Assembly: GCF_031455195.1 (NCBI RefSeq)
Contig: NZ_JAVDSH010000006.1
Coordinates: 62,001 to 126,000, forward strand
Direction of reading: 5' to 3'
Source of the DNA: Arthrobacter nitroguajacolicus_D
Lineage (GTDB): Bacteria > Actinomycetota > Actinomycetes > Actinomycetales > Micrococcaceae
Length of the DNA: 64,000 nucleotides
The notes beneath the pieces are model-generated. The model was not told the origin of the DNA. It made no database searches and was given only the letters and a program-made list of their open reading frames with translations. Shown one piece after another: positions 25,320-32,336 of this stretch (positions are counted from its first letter, which is position 1; each line of letters starts with the position of its first letter). The position numbers and the translations under genes were made by a program.

Positions 25320-27041
25320 TCAGCCGCAGTAAGCGCCCGTGGAGGCGCTGTGGACCAGCTTGGCGTACTTGGCCAGGACGCCCTTGGTGAACTTGGCCGG
25401 CATCGGCTCCCAGCCGACCTTCCGGGCCTCGAGTTCGGCTTCGTCGACCAGAAGGTCGAAGGACCGCGCCGCGATGTCGACACGGATCCGGTCCCCGTCC
25501 TTGACGAAGGCGATGGGACCGCCGTCGACCGCTTCCGGAGCGACGTGGCCGATGCACAGGCCCGTGGTACCGCCCGAGAAGCGGCCATCGGTGAGCAGCA
25601 GGACATCCTTGCCAAGGCCAGCGCCCTTGATGGCTCCGGTGATGGCCAGCATCTCGCGCATACCGGGACCACCCTTGGGGCCCTCGTAGCGGATGACCAC
25701 AACATCGCCCTTAGTGATTTCGCCGTTGTCCAGGGCGTTCAGGGCGCCTTGCTCGCGCTCGAACACTCGGGCGGTGCCCTCAAAGACGTCGGCATCGAAG
25801 CCGGCGCTCTTCACGACTGCACCTTCCGGAGCCATGGAACCGTGGAGGATGGTGATACCACCGGTCTTGTGGATCGGGTTGTCCAGCGCGCGGAGGATCT
25901 TGCCGTCAAGGTCCGGCGGGTTGATCGAGGCGAGGTTCTCGGCCAGCGTCTTGCCCGTGACCGTGAGGCAGTCACCGTGCAGCAGGCCGGCGTCGAGCAG
26001 TGCCTTCATGATGACCGGCACGCCACCGATCTTGTCCACGTCGGTCATGACATAGCGGCCGAATGGCTTGAGGTCGCCCAAGTGCGGGATCTTGTCACCG
26101 ATCCGGTTGAAATCGTCCAGCGTCAGCTCAACCTCGGCCTCGCGGGCGATGGCCAGGAGGTGCAACACCGCGTTGGTGGAACCACCAAAGGCCATGGTCA
26201 CGGCGATGGCGTTTTCGAAGGCCTTCTTGGTCATGATGTCGCGGGCGGTAATGCCCAGGCGCAACAGGTTGACGACGGCCTCGCCGGACTTGCGGGCAAA
26301 GTCATCACGACGGCGGTCTGCCGAGGGCGGGGCTGCGGAACCTGGAAGGGACATGCCCAGGGCTTCCCCGATGCAGGCCATCGTATTTGCCGTGTACATG
26401 CCGCCGCATGCACCCTCGCCAGGACAAATGGCCTTTTCGATGCGGGTGAGGTCTTCCATGCTCATCTTGCCGGCCGCGCAGGCACCCACCGCTTCAAAAG
26501 CGTCAATAAGGGTGACTTCCTTTTCGGAGCCGTCCTCAAGCTTCACCCAGCCCGGCATGATGGAGCCGGCGTAAAGGAAGACCGACGCGAGGTCAAGGCG
26601 CGCAGCAGCCATGAGCATTCCCGGAAGGGACTTGTCGCAGCCGGCCAACAGTACAGAGCCGTCAATGCGCTCGGCCTGCATGACGGTCTCCACGGAGTCG
26701 GCAATGACCTCGCGGGAGACGAGCGAGAAGTGCATGCCTTCGTGCCCCATCGAAATTCCGTCGGAAACGGAGATGGTGCCGAACTGCATCGGGAACCCGC
26801 CGCCTGCGTGGACACCTTCCTTGGCACCCTGCGCCAAGCGGTTCAACGAGAGGTTGCAGGGGGTGATTTCGTTCCATGAACTGGCGACACCAATTTGGGG
26901 TTTGGCAAAGTCGTCGTCGCCCATGCCGACCGCACGGAACATGCCACGGGCGGGCGCCGCATGGATGCCGTCGGTGACGACCCGGCTGCGGGGCTTGATG
27001 TCCGGGGTGTTGTCTGTCGCAATGTGGGTGGTGTCACTCAT
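25320..27041 (-). CDS. ilvD: Dihydroxy-acid dehydratase
   Basis: This 573-residue [Fe-S] dehydratase performs the third common step of Val/Ile synthesis. Cluster cysteines are visible in ITPCNLSLN, LAGCDKSLPGM and GACGGMYTANTMAC, the [2Fe-2S] pattern. Later motifs are FGGSTNAVLHLLAIARE and LTDGRFSGGTTGLCIGHVAPEA. The start MSDTTHIATD overlaps the LysR stop by 4 bp (27038-27041). It lies upstream of the ilvB leader on the same strand but probably has its own terminator. Confidence 0.96.
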   Translation of the reverse strand: MSDTTHIATDNTPDIKPRSRVVTDGIHAAPARGMFRAVGMGDDDFAKPQIGVASSWNEITPCNLSLNRLAQGAKEGVHAGGGFPMQFGTISVSDGISMGHEGMHFSLVSREVIADSVETVMQAERIDGSVLLAGCDKSLPGMLMAAARLDLASVFLYAGSIMPGWVKLEDGSEKEVTLIDAFEAVGACAAGKMSMEDLTRIEKAICPGEGACGGMYTANTMACIGEALGMSLPGSAAPPSADRRRDDFARKSGEAVVNLLRLGITARDIMTKKAFENAIAVTMAFGGSTNAVLHLLAIAREAEVELTLDDFNRIGDKIPHLGDLKPFGRYVMTDVDKIGGVPVIMKALLDAGLLHGDCLTVTGKTLAENLASINPPDLDGKILRALDNPIHKTGGITILHGSMAPEGAVVKSAGFDADVFEGTARVFEREQGALNALDNGEITKGDVVVIRYEGPKGGPGMREMLAITGAIKGAGLGKDVLLLTDGRFSGGTTGLCIGHVAPEAVDGGPIAFVKDGDRIRVDIAARSFDLLVDEAELEARKVGWEPMPAKFTKGVLAKYAKLVHSASTGAYCG

Positions 27042-28078
27042 GGACCAAAGTCTATGTGCACTCGGTGCCGCTGCACGCCGTTCCCTGCCGGGTTAAGCGC
27101 CCCCGCCCGATTGTTGCGACTTCCGCCGCAGCCCGCGCCCGTCCCCCGGGCGCCTGGGCCGGACCCGTCGAGCTCCCTGGCAATACCGGCCGCTTCGCTT
27201 TCGAGCATGTCGAGGACGCCCTTGATCGTGGCCCGTGCAGCAACTTCCTGACGCGCCAAGGCGACGATGCTCCTGCTCGCCTTAACGTCCGTGAGCGGCC
27301 GGAGCACGAGTCCCCGACGTGCGCTCGCCCTGGCCGTATACCGTGGCAACAGGCAAATTCCATGCCCGGCCCCCACCAACGCCTCCAATACCCGGAGGTC
27401 CGGGTAGCGTTGCCCCCTCTGGGCTGGCCGCCCCGCATGAAGCTCTATCTGGCGAAGGACCGTGTCGAAGGGAAACCCTTCAGGTACCCCAATCCACGGA
27501 AAATCGATGACATCGGCCGGACTCAGCCGGGGCCGGGCCGCCAGGGGATGTCCGGCGGGCATGGCCACGTCCAGCGCTTCTTCCAGGAGGGGCACGACGG
27601 TGAGCCCCTTCCGGGCAAACACGTCGGGCCCGTCCACGCTATGCGCCAGGACGATATCGTAGTCAGCCACCAAGGGGGCGAAATAGGCGGTTCCCGGGTC
27701 CTCAAAGTGGGCATCGAACGCCAGGCCCTCCACCGCCGCCACACGGTGGAGGACGCCAGGCAACAGCATCTCGGCCGCACTGGGAAAGAAGGCCACGGAC
27801 ACCCTGGCCTGCCAGCCCTTCCTGTAACTGTCCACGGTGGACTCTGCCTTGGCCATGGCAGTGGCAATGTCGGCAGCGGCGGCGGCCATGGCTTGCCCCG
27901 CTTCTGTCAGTTGCACACCCCTGCCGACTTTTTCCACAAGGACAACCCCGATTTCGGCTTGCAATGTCTTCAACTGCTGCGAGACCGCCGAAGCCGTGAC
28001 ATTCATGGCCTCTGCTGTTGCGCCAACACTTTGCCGGTCCGCCAATTCGCGCAAAATCTGCAGCCTTTTGAAGTCCAT
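27038..28078 (-). CDS. LysR-family transcriptional regulator coupled to ilvD
   Basis: This 346-residue regulator has an N-terminal winged helix (LQILRELADRQSVGATAEAMNVTASAVSQQLKTLQ in outline) and a periplasmic-binding-like effector domain from about residue 90 to 300. The last 45 residues are a Gly/Arg-rich tail not usual for the family, which reaches into the ilvD start. The ATGA overlap implies translational coupling and a role in ilvD or branched-chain regulation, but this is inferred from position. A dyad at 28115-28139 could be its own operator. Confidence 0.88.
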   Translation of the reverse strand: MDFKRLQILRELADRQSVGATAEAMNVTASAVSQQLKTLQAEIGVVLVEKVGRGVQLTEAGQAMAAAAADIATAMAKAESTVDSYRKGWQARVSVAFFPSAAEMLLPGVLHRVAAVEGLAFDAHFEDPGTAYFAPLVADYDIVLAHSVDGPDVFARKGLTVVPLLEEALDVAMPAGHPLAARPRLSPADVIDFPWIGVPEGFPFDTVLRQIELHAGRPAQRGQRYPDLRVLEALVGAGHGICLLPRYTARASARRGLVLRPLTDVKASRSIVALARQEVAARATIKGVLDMLESEAAGIARELDGSGPGARGTGAGCGGSRNNRAGALNPAGNGVQRHRVHIDFGP

Positions 28079-28114
28079 GCAGCCAGACTAGGCGACCAGC
28101 ACGAATTCGGAGGC

Positions 28115-28139
28115 AGTGAATATCAAAGCCATAATCACT
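28115..28139. promoter_or_regulatory. Dyad upstream of the LysR gene
   Basis: AGTGAATAT, a 7-base spacer, then ATAATCACT (8 of 9 positions complementary) lies 37 bp upstream of the LysR start. The A/T-rich dyad with T-N11-A character is what LysR proteins usually bind for autoregulation. It lies in the 177-bp gap shared with the divergent sunset-domain gene. Confidence 0.4.
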
Positions 28140-28255
28140 AAGTAGGCTGAGCAATTTGCGTAAACCAGCAGGTCAAACGCTGGACAGCCCAAAGGAGGAC
28201 ACGTAACGTCGGAAATACCACGAGCTGCACCCCTGTGAGCAGAAGGGCACCCGCC

Positions 28256-29251
28256 ATGGATTGGTTAATTTGGGTCATTGTCATTGTTTTGGTCGTCGCG
28301 ATTATTTGGTGGCTCATGAGCCGCAACAAGGCGCCGGATTCCACCGCGACCCAGGCCCGGGAAACAACAGCCCCAGCGGCCATGGAACCGGGAAACCGGG
28401 GCACCATCCCTGATACCGCCGCCGCGGCCGCGGGCGTGGCAGGTTTGGCAGGCGTCACGAACCTGGGCACCACGGCCGCCGAAGGCAGCGGACCGACGCG
28501 CGAGGAACGCGCGGCCGAAGAACCTGACCTCGCCGGGGAACCCGAGATTGCTGGTGAACCCGAGGTTGCCGACGTGCCTCGCGTTACGCCGGAACCCGAG
28601 GCTCACGGGGCAGCCCCCGTCGTCGACGATTCGCCGTCCACCGGGTCATCGGACGTCCAGCAGGACCCGACACCCGGCCTCACGGTGGAGGAACCAGTCA
28701 TAGCCGCGCCTGTTGTGGACGAGCCCACGGTAGGGGAACCCCGAGTGGACTCCGAACCGGTGGTGGATACGGACGTTCAGGTGGATACGGACGTTCAGGT
28801 GGATACGGACGTTCAGGTGGATACCGAGGCGGTGGCGGATGATCCCGCCGTGGTCGACGGTGGCCGGGTCGACGGCAGCAGGGCCGACGGCAGCAGGGCC
28901 GATGCTGAAGCCGACAAAGCCGAGTGGGAATCGTCCTGGACCGACGAGAGCGGTGCACCCGTGCATCACCACGAGTACACAGACTCCCACTCCCCTACCC
29001 TGCCCGGCGCCGAAAGTGCCGCAGCGGAAGAAACGTTTCCTTCAGGCCACCTGGCCGTCGAGCACCCGTATGGGACGGGTTCCTCCAGCTCGGCCAAGGA
29101 CGGCTACCCGGTGAAGGCCAGCGCTTCGGCCATGACCTATCACGACGAAGACACGGCGGGGTACGACGACGTCGCCGCGGATGTCTGGTTCGAATCCGCG
29201 GCGCATGCCGAAGCCGCAGGCTTCCGGCCTCCCCGGCGTAGCAGGCATTAA
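28256..29251 (+). CDS. Sunset-domain (ArfC-like) membrane-anchored acidic protein
   Basis: This protein of about 331 residues has one N-terminal membrane helix (MDWLIWVIVIVLVVAIIWWL) followed by a short basic stop (MSRNK). A long, very acidic, Pro/Glu/Asp/Val-rich low-complexity region of about 230 residues contains three exact VDTDVQ repeats encoded by an 18-bp tandem repeat (28763-28816) and a DGSRA duplication. It ends in a compact conserved domain (YPVKASASAMTYH..., VAADVWFESAAHAEAAGFRPP), the sunset domain of mycobacterial ArfC-like proteins. The start MDWL was chosen because the helix starts there. The function is unknown. Confidence 0.8.
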   Translation: MDWLIWVIVIVLVVAIIWWLMSRNKAPDSTATQARETTAPAAMEPGNRGTIPDTAAAAAGVAGLAGVTNLGTTAAEGSGPTREERAAEEPDLAGEPEIAGEPEVADVPRVTPEPEAHGAAPVVDDSPSTGSSDVQQDPTPGLTVEEPVIAAPVVDEPTVGEPRVDSEPVVDTDVQVDTDVQVDTDVQVDTEAVADDPAVVDGGRVDGSRADGSRADAEADKAEWESSWTDESGAPVHHHEYTDSHSPTLPGAESAAAEETFPSGHLAVEHPYGTGSSSSAKDGYPVKASASAMTYHDEDTAGYDDVAADVWFESAAHAEAAGFRPPRRSRH

Positions 29252-29290
29252 CGGCCGCGACAGGTCTTGATCCGGCGGCAGCAGGCAGGC

Positions 29291-30400
29291 ATGGGGCGAT
29301 TCCCAGCGGTCAGACGGGTTGGTTTGGCGTGTGCCATCGCCACCATCCTTACCCTTACCGCCTGCACCGGCAGCCCGTCGTCGCCGGGTTCGGCGGCAAC
29401 TCCCGGTGGCAGCAGCAGCCCGGCGTCGCACGGGCCTCCCAAGAGCCTCCGGGTCGAGCACAAGCTCGACGTCGGGTTGCAGCTGCCATGGTCGGTCACC
29501 TTCCTGCCAGACGGCACTGCGCTGGTCTCCGAACGCGATTCGGGCTTGGTGAAGAGCATTCGCGATGGCCGCGCAGCCACCGTTGGCCAGCTACCGGGCG
29601 TGGTCCCTGGCGGGGAAGGCGGGCTGCTGGGGCTCGCGCTGTCCCCGACGTTCGAAACGGACCACTGGCTGTACGCATACTTCACTGCCTCCAACGACAA
29701 CAGGATTGCCCGGGTTAAGCTCAGCGGCGATGCGGGCGGCAGCCTCGCCCTTGGCGCAACCGAAGTGGTCTTCAGCGGGATACCGAAGGCGTCCACCCAT
29801 AACGGCGGCCGCATCCGGTTCGGCCCGGACGGGCTCCTCTACGTGGGCACTGGTGACTCGCAGCGGCGTGACCAGCCGCAGGACCCCAGCGCCCTTGGAG
29901 GCAAGATCCTGCGCCTGACGCAGGAGGGCCACCCGGCGCCCGGGAACCCTTTCGGCAATGACAACCCGGTATACAGCTATGGCCACAGGAACGTCCAAGG
30001 CTTGGCATGGGACAGCGCGGGGCGGCTCTGGGCCAGCGAGTTTGGGCCCGACGTGGACGACGAGTTGAACTTGATTACCCCTGGCGGCAACTACGGGTGG
30101 CCAACAGTGACCGGAGCCCCCGGAAGGAAAGGATTCATCGACGCCAAGGTTGTTTGGCCGTCAACGTCGGAAGCTTCACCCAGCGGGTTGGAGATAGTGG
30201 ACGGCGTCGCCTACACGGGGGCACTCCGGGGCCAACGACTTTGGGCCGTTCCACTCGAAGCTGAGGCAGCCGGCACGCCTGTGGCTTATTTCACAGGACA
30301 ATACGGGCGCTTGAGGGACGTCGCCAGGGCCCCTGATGGGAGTTTGTGGGTCGTCAGCAACAACCAGAACCCTGATTTTGCGCTGATTTTGGGGCCTTGA
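29291..30400 (+). CDS. PQQ-dependent glucose/sorbosone dehydrogenase-family lipoprotein
   Basis: This 369-residue protein has a signal peptide with the lipobox LTAC and a Ser/Gly-rich linker, then a six-bladed beta-propeller of the GSDH family. Visible motifs are LPWSVTFLPDGTALVSERD, GEGGLLGLALSP, HNGGRIRFGPDGLLYVGTGD, YSYGHRNVQGLAWD, ASEFGPDVDDELN and GGNYGWPTVTG. It should sit on the outer face of the membrane and oxidise sugars or related alcohols; PQQ dependence is a family expectation only. A TTG at 29267 is an alternative start. It follows the sunset-domain gene by 39 bp. Confidence 0.88.
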   Translation: MGRFPAVRRVGLACAIATILTLTACTGSPSSPGSAATPGGSSSPASHGPPKSLRVEHKLDVGLQLPWSVTFLPDGTALVSERDSGLVKSIRDGRAATVGQLPGVVPGGEGGLLGLALSPTFETDHWLYAYFTASNDNRIARVKLSGDAGGSLALGATEVVFSGIPKASTHNGGRIRFGPDGLLYVGTGDSQRRDQPQDPSALGGKILRLTQEGHPAPGNPFGNDNPVYSYGHRNVQGLAWDSAGRLWASEFGPDVDDELNLITPGGNYGWPTVTGAPGRKGFIDAKVVWPSTSEASPSGLEIVDGVAYTGALRGQRLWAVPLEAEAAGTPVAYFTGQYGRLRDVARAPDGSLWVVSNNQNPDFALILGP

Positions 30401-30431
30401 CCCCTGGCCACAGATGGTCGCGGGCCTCGAT

Positions 30432-30460
30432 TTCACACTGAGGGGTAAGTCGTGTAGAGT
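30432..30460 (+). promoter_or_regulatory. Promoter of the first tRNA-Lys
   Basis: A -35-like TTCACA (30432-30437) and a -10 TAGAGT (30455-30460) are separated by 17 bp, 62 bp ahead of the tRNA. The -10 and the following 20 bases recur almost unchanged ahead of the second tRNA-Lys. Confidence 0.5.
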
Positions 30461-30522
30461 TACTTGTCGTTGCGGAGATCGCCGGGGAAATCAAAGCCCC
30501 CATGCGGTTGAATACAACAGCT

Positions 30523-30595
30523 GCACCTCTAGCTCAACTGGCAGAGCAATTGACTCTTAATCAATGGGTTCCGGGTTCGAGTCCCGGGGGGTGCA
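30523..30595 (+). tRNA. tRNA-Lys (anticodon CTT), copy 1
   Basis: A 73-nt cloverleaf: acceptor GCACCTC/GGGGTGC, anticodon stem ATTGA/TCAAT around CTCTTAA (anticodon CTT), T arm CCGGG-TTCGAGT-CCCGG. CCA is encoded at 30596-30598. The sequence is identical to copy 2. Confidence 0.96.
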
Positions 30596-30603
30596 CCACA
30601 AAG

Positions 30604-30638
30604 AAAGGCCTTGGAGATCAATGATCTCCAAGGCCTTT
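30604..30638 (+). terminator. Terminator of tRNA-Lys copy 1
   Basis: A near-perfect inverted repeat (AAAGGCCTTGGAGAT with ATCTCCAAGGCCTTT) with a 5-base loop lies 6 bp after the encoded CCA. Confidence 0.8.
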
Positions 30639-30724
30639 CGTATTTAAGCAGTGGCGAAAGAATAGCCATCGCGAAAGTTCGACATGCCACGAGAACATTG
30701 GTCATAAGCGCACGAAAAGTAGTG

Positions 30725-30730
30725 TAGAGT
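30725..30730 (+). promoter_or_regulatory. -10 box of the second tRNA-Lys
   Basis: TAGAGT sits in a block (GTGTAGAGTTATTTGTCGTT onward) that repeats the leader of copy 1 with few changes, 62 bp ahead of the tRNA. The sequence upstream of the box differs between the copies. Confidence 0.45.
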
Positions 30731-30792
30731 TATTTGTCGTTGCGGAGGTCAATGAGGAATGCGAATTCCTCGAATCGACCAGAGTAATAGCT

Positions 30793-30865
30793 GCACCTCT
30801 AGCTCAACTGGCAGAGCAATTGACTCTTAATCAATGGGTTCCGGGTTCGAGTCCCGGGGGGTGCA
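30793..30865 (+). tRNA. tRNA-Lys (anticodon CTT), copy 2
   Basis: Identical over all 73 nt to the copy at 30523, with CCA encoded at 30866-30868. It has its own -10 box and its own, unrelated terminator. Confidence 0.96.
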
Positions 30866-30875
30866 CCACAAAGGA

Positions 30876-30911
30876 AAAGGCTCCGGATCGTGTCTACGAT
30901 CCGGAGCCTTT
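30876..30911 (+). terminator. Terminator of tRNA-Lys copy 2
   Basis: A 15-bp perfect stem (AAAGGCTCCGGATCG with CGATCCGGAGCCTTT) and a 6-base loop end in a short T run. Confidence 0.85.
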
Positions 30912-30972
30912 CTGTTTCCCGCGCAGGCTATCCCGCGCGGGGCGTGTTGTTCATACGGGGCGCTGGACGCGC

Positions 30973-31440
30973 TCAGCCTTGGGACAGCTCGGTCCCGTCA
31001 TCCTGGACCGCTTGCTCCGGTGCCGGGATGCCGGCCAGCCCCCGGACCACGATCCTCAGTTCTTCACGCAACCTGGCGGTATCCACGGCTACGGGCGACA
31101 GGACGTCCTGCTCAAGCTTCACGGCTTCTGCGAGGGCTGCCGTTCCGGCCTCCGTCAGTGTCACCACATGGCTCCTGCGGTCGGAGTCACTGCGGTGCCG
31201 CGTGACGTGCCCGTGCAATTCGAGCCTCGCGAGGGTAGTTCCCATGGTCTGGGCCTTGACCCTTGCAACCTCGGCCAGGGCGGCTTGGGTTATGGCACCC
31301 TTGGCGGCAAGCACCTGCATGGCAATGACGCCGGCGTGGGTAAGGCCGATGGACTTCAATTTTTCGTTCCACGAGATTTCCACCAGGCGCGCAGCCGTTG
31401 AAAGCAATCGGGTAGTGGGCCATCTCTCCATATCTGGCAT
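30973..31440 (-). CDS. MarR-family transcriptional regulator
   Basis: This 155-residue regulator has a winged helix with the recognition region AITQAALAEVARVKAQTMGTTLARLELHGHVTR and the wing RHRSDSDRRSHVVTLTEAG. It is divergent from bcp, with 86 bp between the starts, so it may control that peroxiredoxin gene or a distant target. The start at 31440 (MPDMERW) was chosen; an earlier in-frame start at 31488 would run into the bcp promoter region. The ligand is unknown. Confidence 0.9.
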   Translation of the reverse strand: MPDMERWPTTRLLSTAARLVEISWNEKLKSIGLTHAGVIAMQVLAAKGAITQAALAEVARVKAQTMGTTLARLELHGHVTRHRSDSDRRSHVVTLTEAGTAALAEAVKLEQDVLSPVAVDTARLREELRIVVRGLAGIPAPEQAVQDDGTELSQG

Positions 31441-31526
31441 GCCGACAGTATATGCGCGCAACAGGCCCGGACGTGCCTTCTCCCCCACTAAACTGGTAAA
31501 TCGCGATCATAAGCAAGGAGAATATT

Positions 31527-32000
31527 GTGGCTGAACGACTTATCCCGGGCGACACCGCACCGGACTTCACCCTTCAGGACCAGACCGGCAATAACGTGGG
31601 ATTGTCTGACTTCCGCGGCCGAAAGACCATCGTCTATTTCTACCCGGCGGCCTCCACGCCCGGGTGCACCAAGGAGGCGTGTGATTTCCGCGACACGCTG
31701 GGTTCCTTGCAGGCCGCCGGTTACGGGGTCGTTGGCATTTCCCCTGACTCGGTCAAGGACCTGGCCAAGTTCGCAGATGCAGAAGCCCTGACGTTTCCGT
31801 TGCTCTCCGACGCTGACCACGCGGTGGCCGATGCGTACGCTGCCTGGGGCGAGAAAAAGAACTATGGCAAGACGTACATGGGCCTGATCCGTTCCACCAT
31901 CGTGGTGGACGAGGAAGGAAAGGTTTCCTTGGCGCAGTACAACGTACGGGCCACAGGGCATGTAGCCAAGCTCCGGCGCGATCTGAAGCTGGACAAGTAG
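31527..32000 (+). CDS. bcp: Thioredoxin-dependent thiol peroxidase (peroxiredoxin Bcp)
   Basis: This 157-residue cytosolic peroxidase reduces H2O2 and organic peroxides. The peroxidatic Cys47 lies in STPGCTKEACDFRD and the resolving Cys52 is five residues on, the atypical 2-Cys arrangement of the BCP/PrxQ group. It starts at GTG with a clear AAGGAG 7 bp upstream. It is divergent from a MarR gene. Confidence 0.96.
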   Translation: MAERLIPGDTAPDFTLQDQTGNNVGLSDFRGRKTIVYFYPAASTPGCTKEACDFRDTLGSLQAAGYGVVGISPDSVKDLAKFADAEALTFPLLSDADHAVADAYAAWGEKKNYGKTYMGLIRSTIVVDEEGKVSLAQYNVRATGHVAKLRRDLKLDK

Positions 32001-32054
32001 CGGGTACACTGGAGGCCGGTAGAAGGCGGTCCATGGGCCGCTTGGCTGCCGCCG

Positions 32055-32136
32055 GCGCGAGTGGTGAAATTGGCAGACACGCAGGATTTAGGTTCCTGTG
32101 CCTTCGGGCGTGGGGGTTCAAGTCCCCCCTTGCGCA
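32055..32136 (+). tRNA. tRNA-Leu (anticodon TAG)
   Basis: An 82-nt tRNA with a long variable arm. The acceptor GCGCGAG pairs with CTTGCGC, the anticodon stem CAGGA/TCCTG encloses TTTAGGT (anticodon TAG), the variable arm lies around GCCTTCGGGC, and the T arm is GGGGG-TTCAAGT-CCCCC. CCA is not encoded. Confidence 0.94.
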
Positions 32137-32176
32137 CAAATGCAGTGAAGAAGCACAGCGGCTTCGGGCCGCAGGC

Positions 32177-32212
32177 AGTGCCCCTTGGTGAGACATCCCG
32201 GGGGCACTTTTT
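32177..32212 (+). terminator. Terminator after tRNA-Leu
   Basis: The stem AGTGCCCC/GGGGCACT around TTGGTGAGACATCCCG is followed by TTTTT, 41 bp after the tRNA. Confidence 0.8.
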
Positions 32213-32336
32213 CCTCCAGCAGCCGGGGAGCTTCCTGAAGATGCGCTGGGGAGTGCACTCAGGACGTTCAATTAGACTGGAATGCGGTCTGGCCGAAGCC
32301 GGCCACAGCACTTCCAACCGGCTTGAGGGGACAAGA

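Noticed and set aside
30523..30865. tRNA-Lys repeats as attachment sites of an integrated element
   Set aside because: The 270 bp between them holds only a terminator and a promoter; no integrase or cargo is present.
32061..32336. N-terminal extension of the solute-binding protein
   Set aside because: The frame runs through tRNA-Leu and its terminator; GTG 32337 has a good ribosome site and directly precedes the lipoprotein signal peptide.
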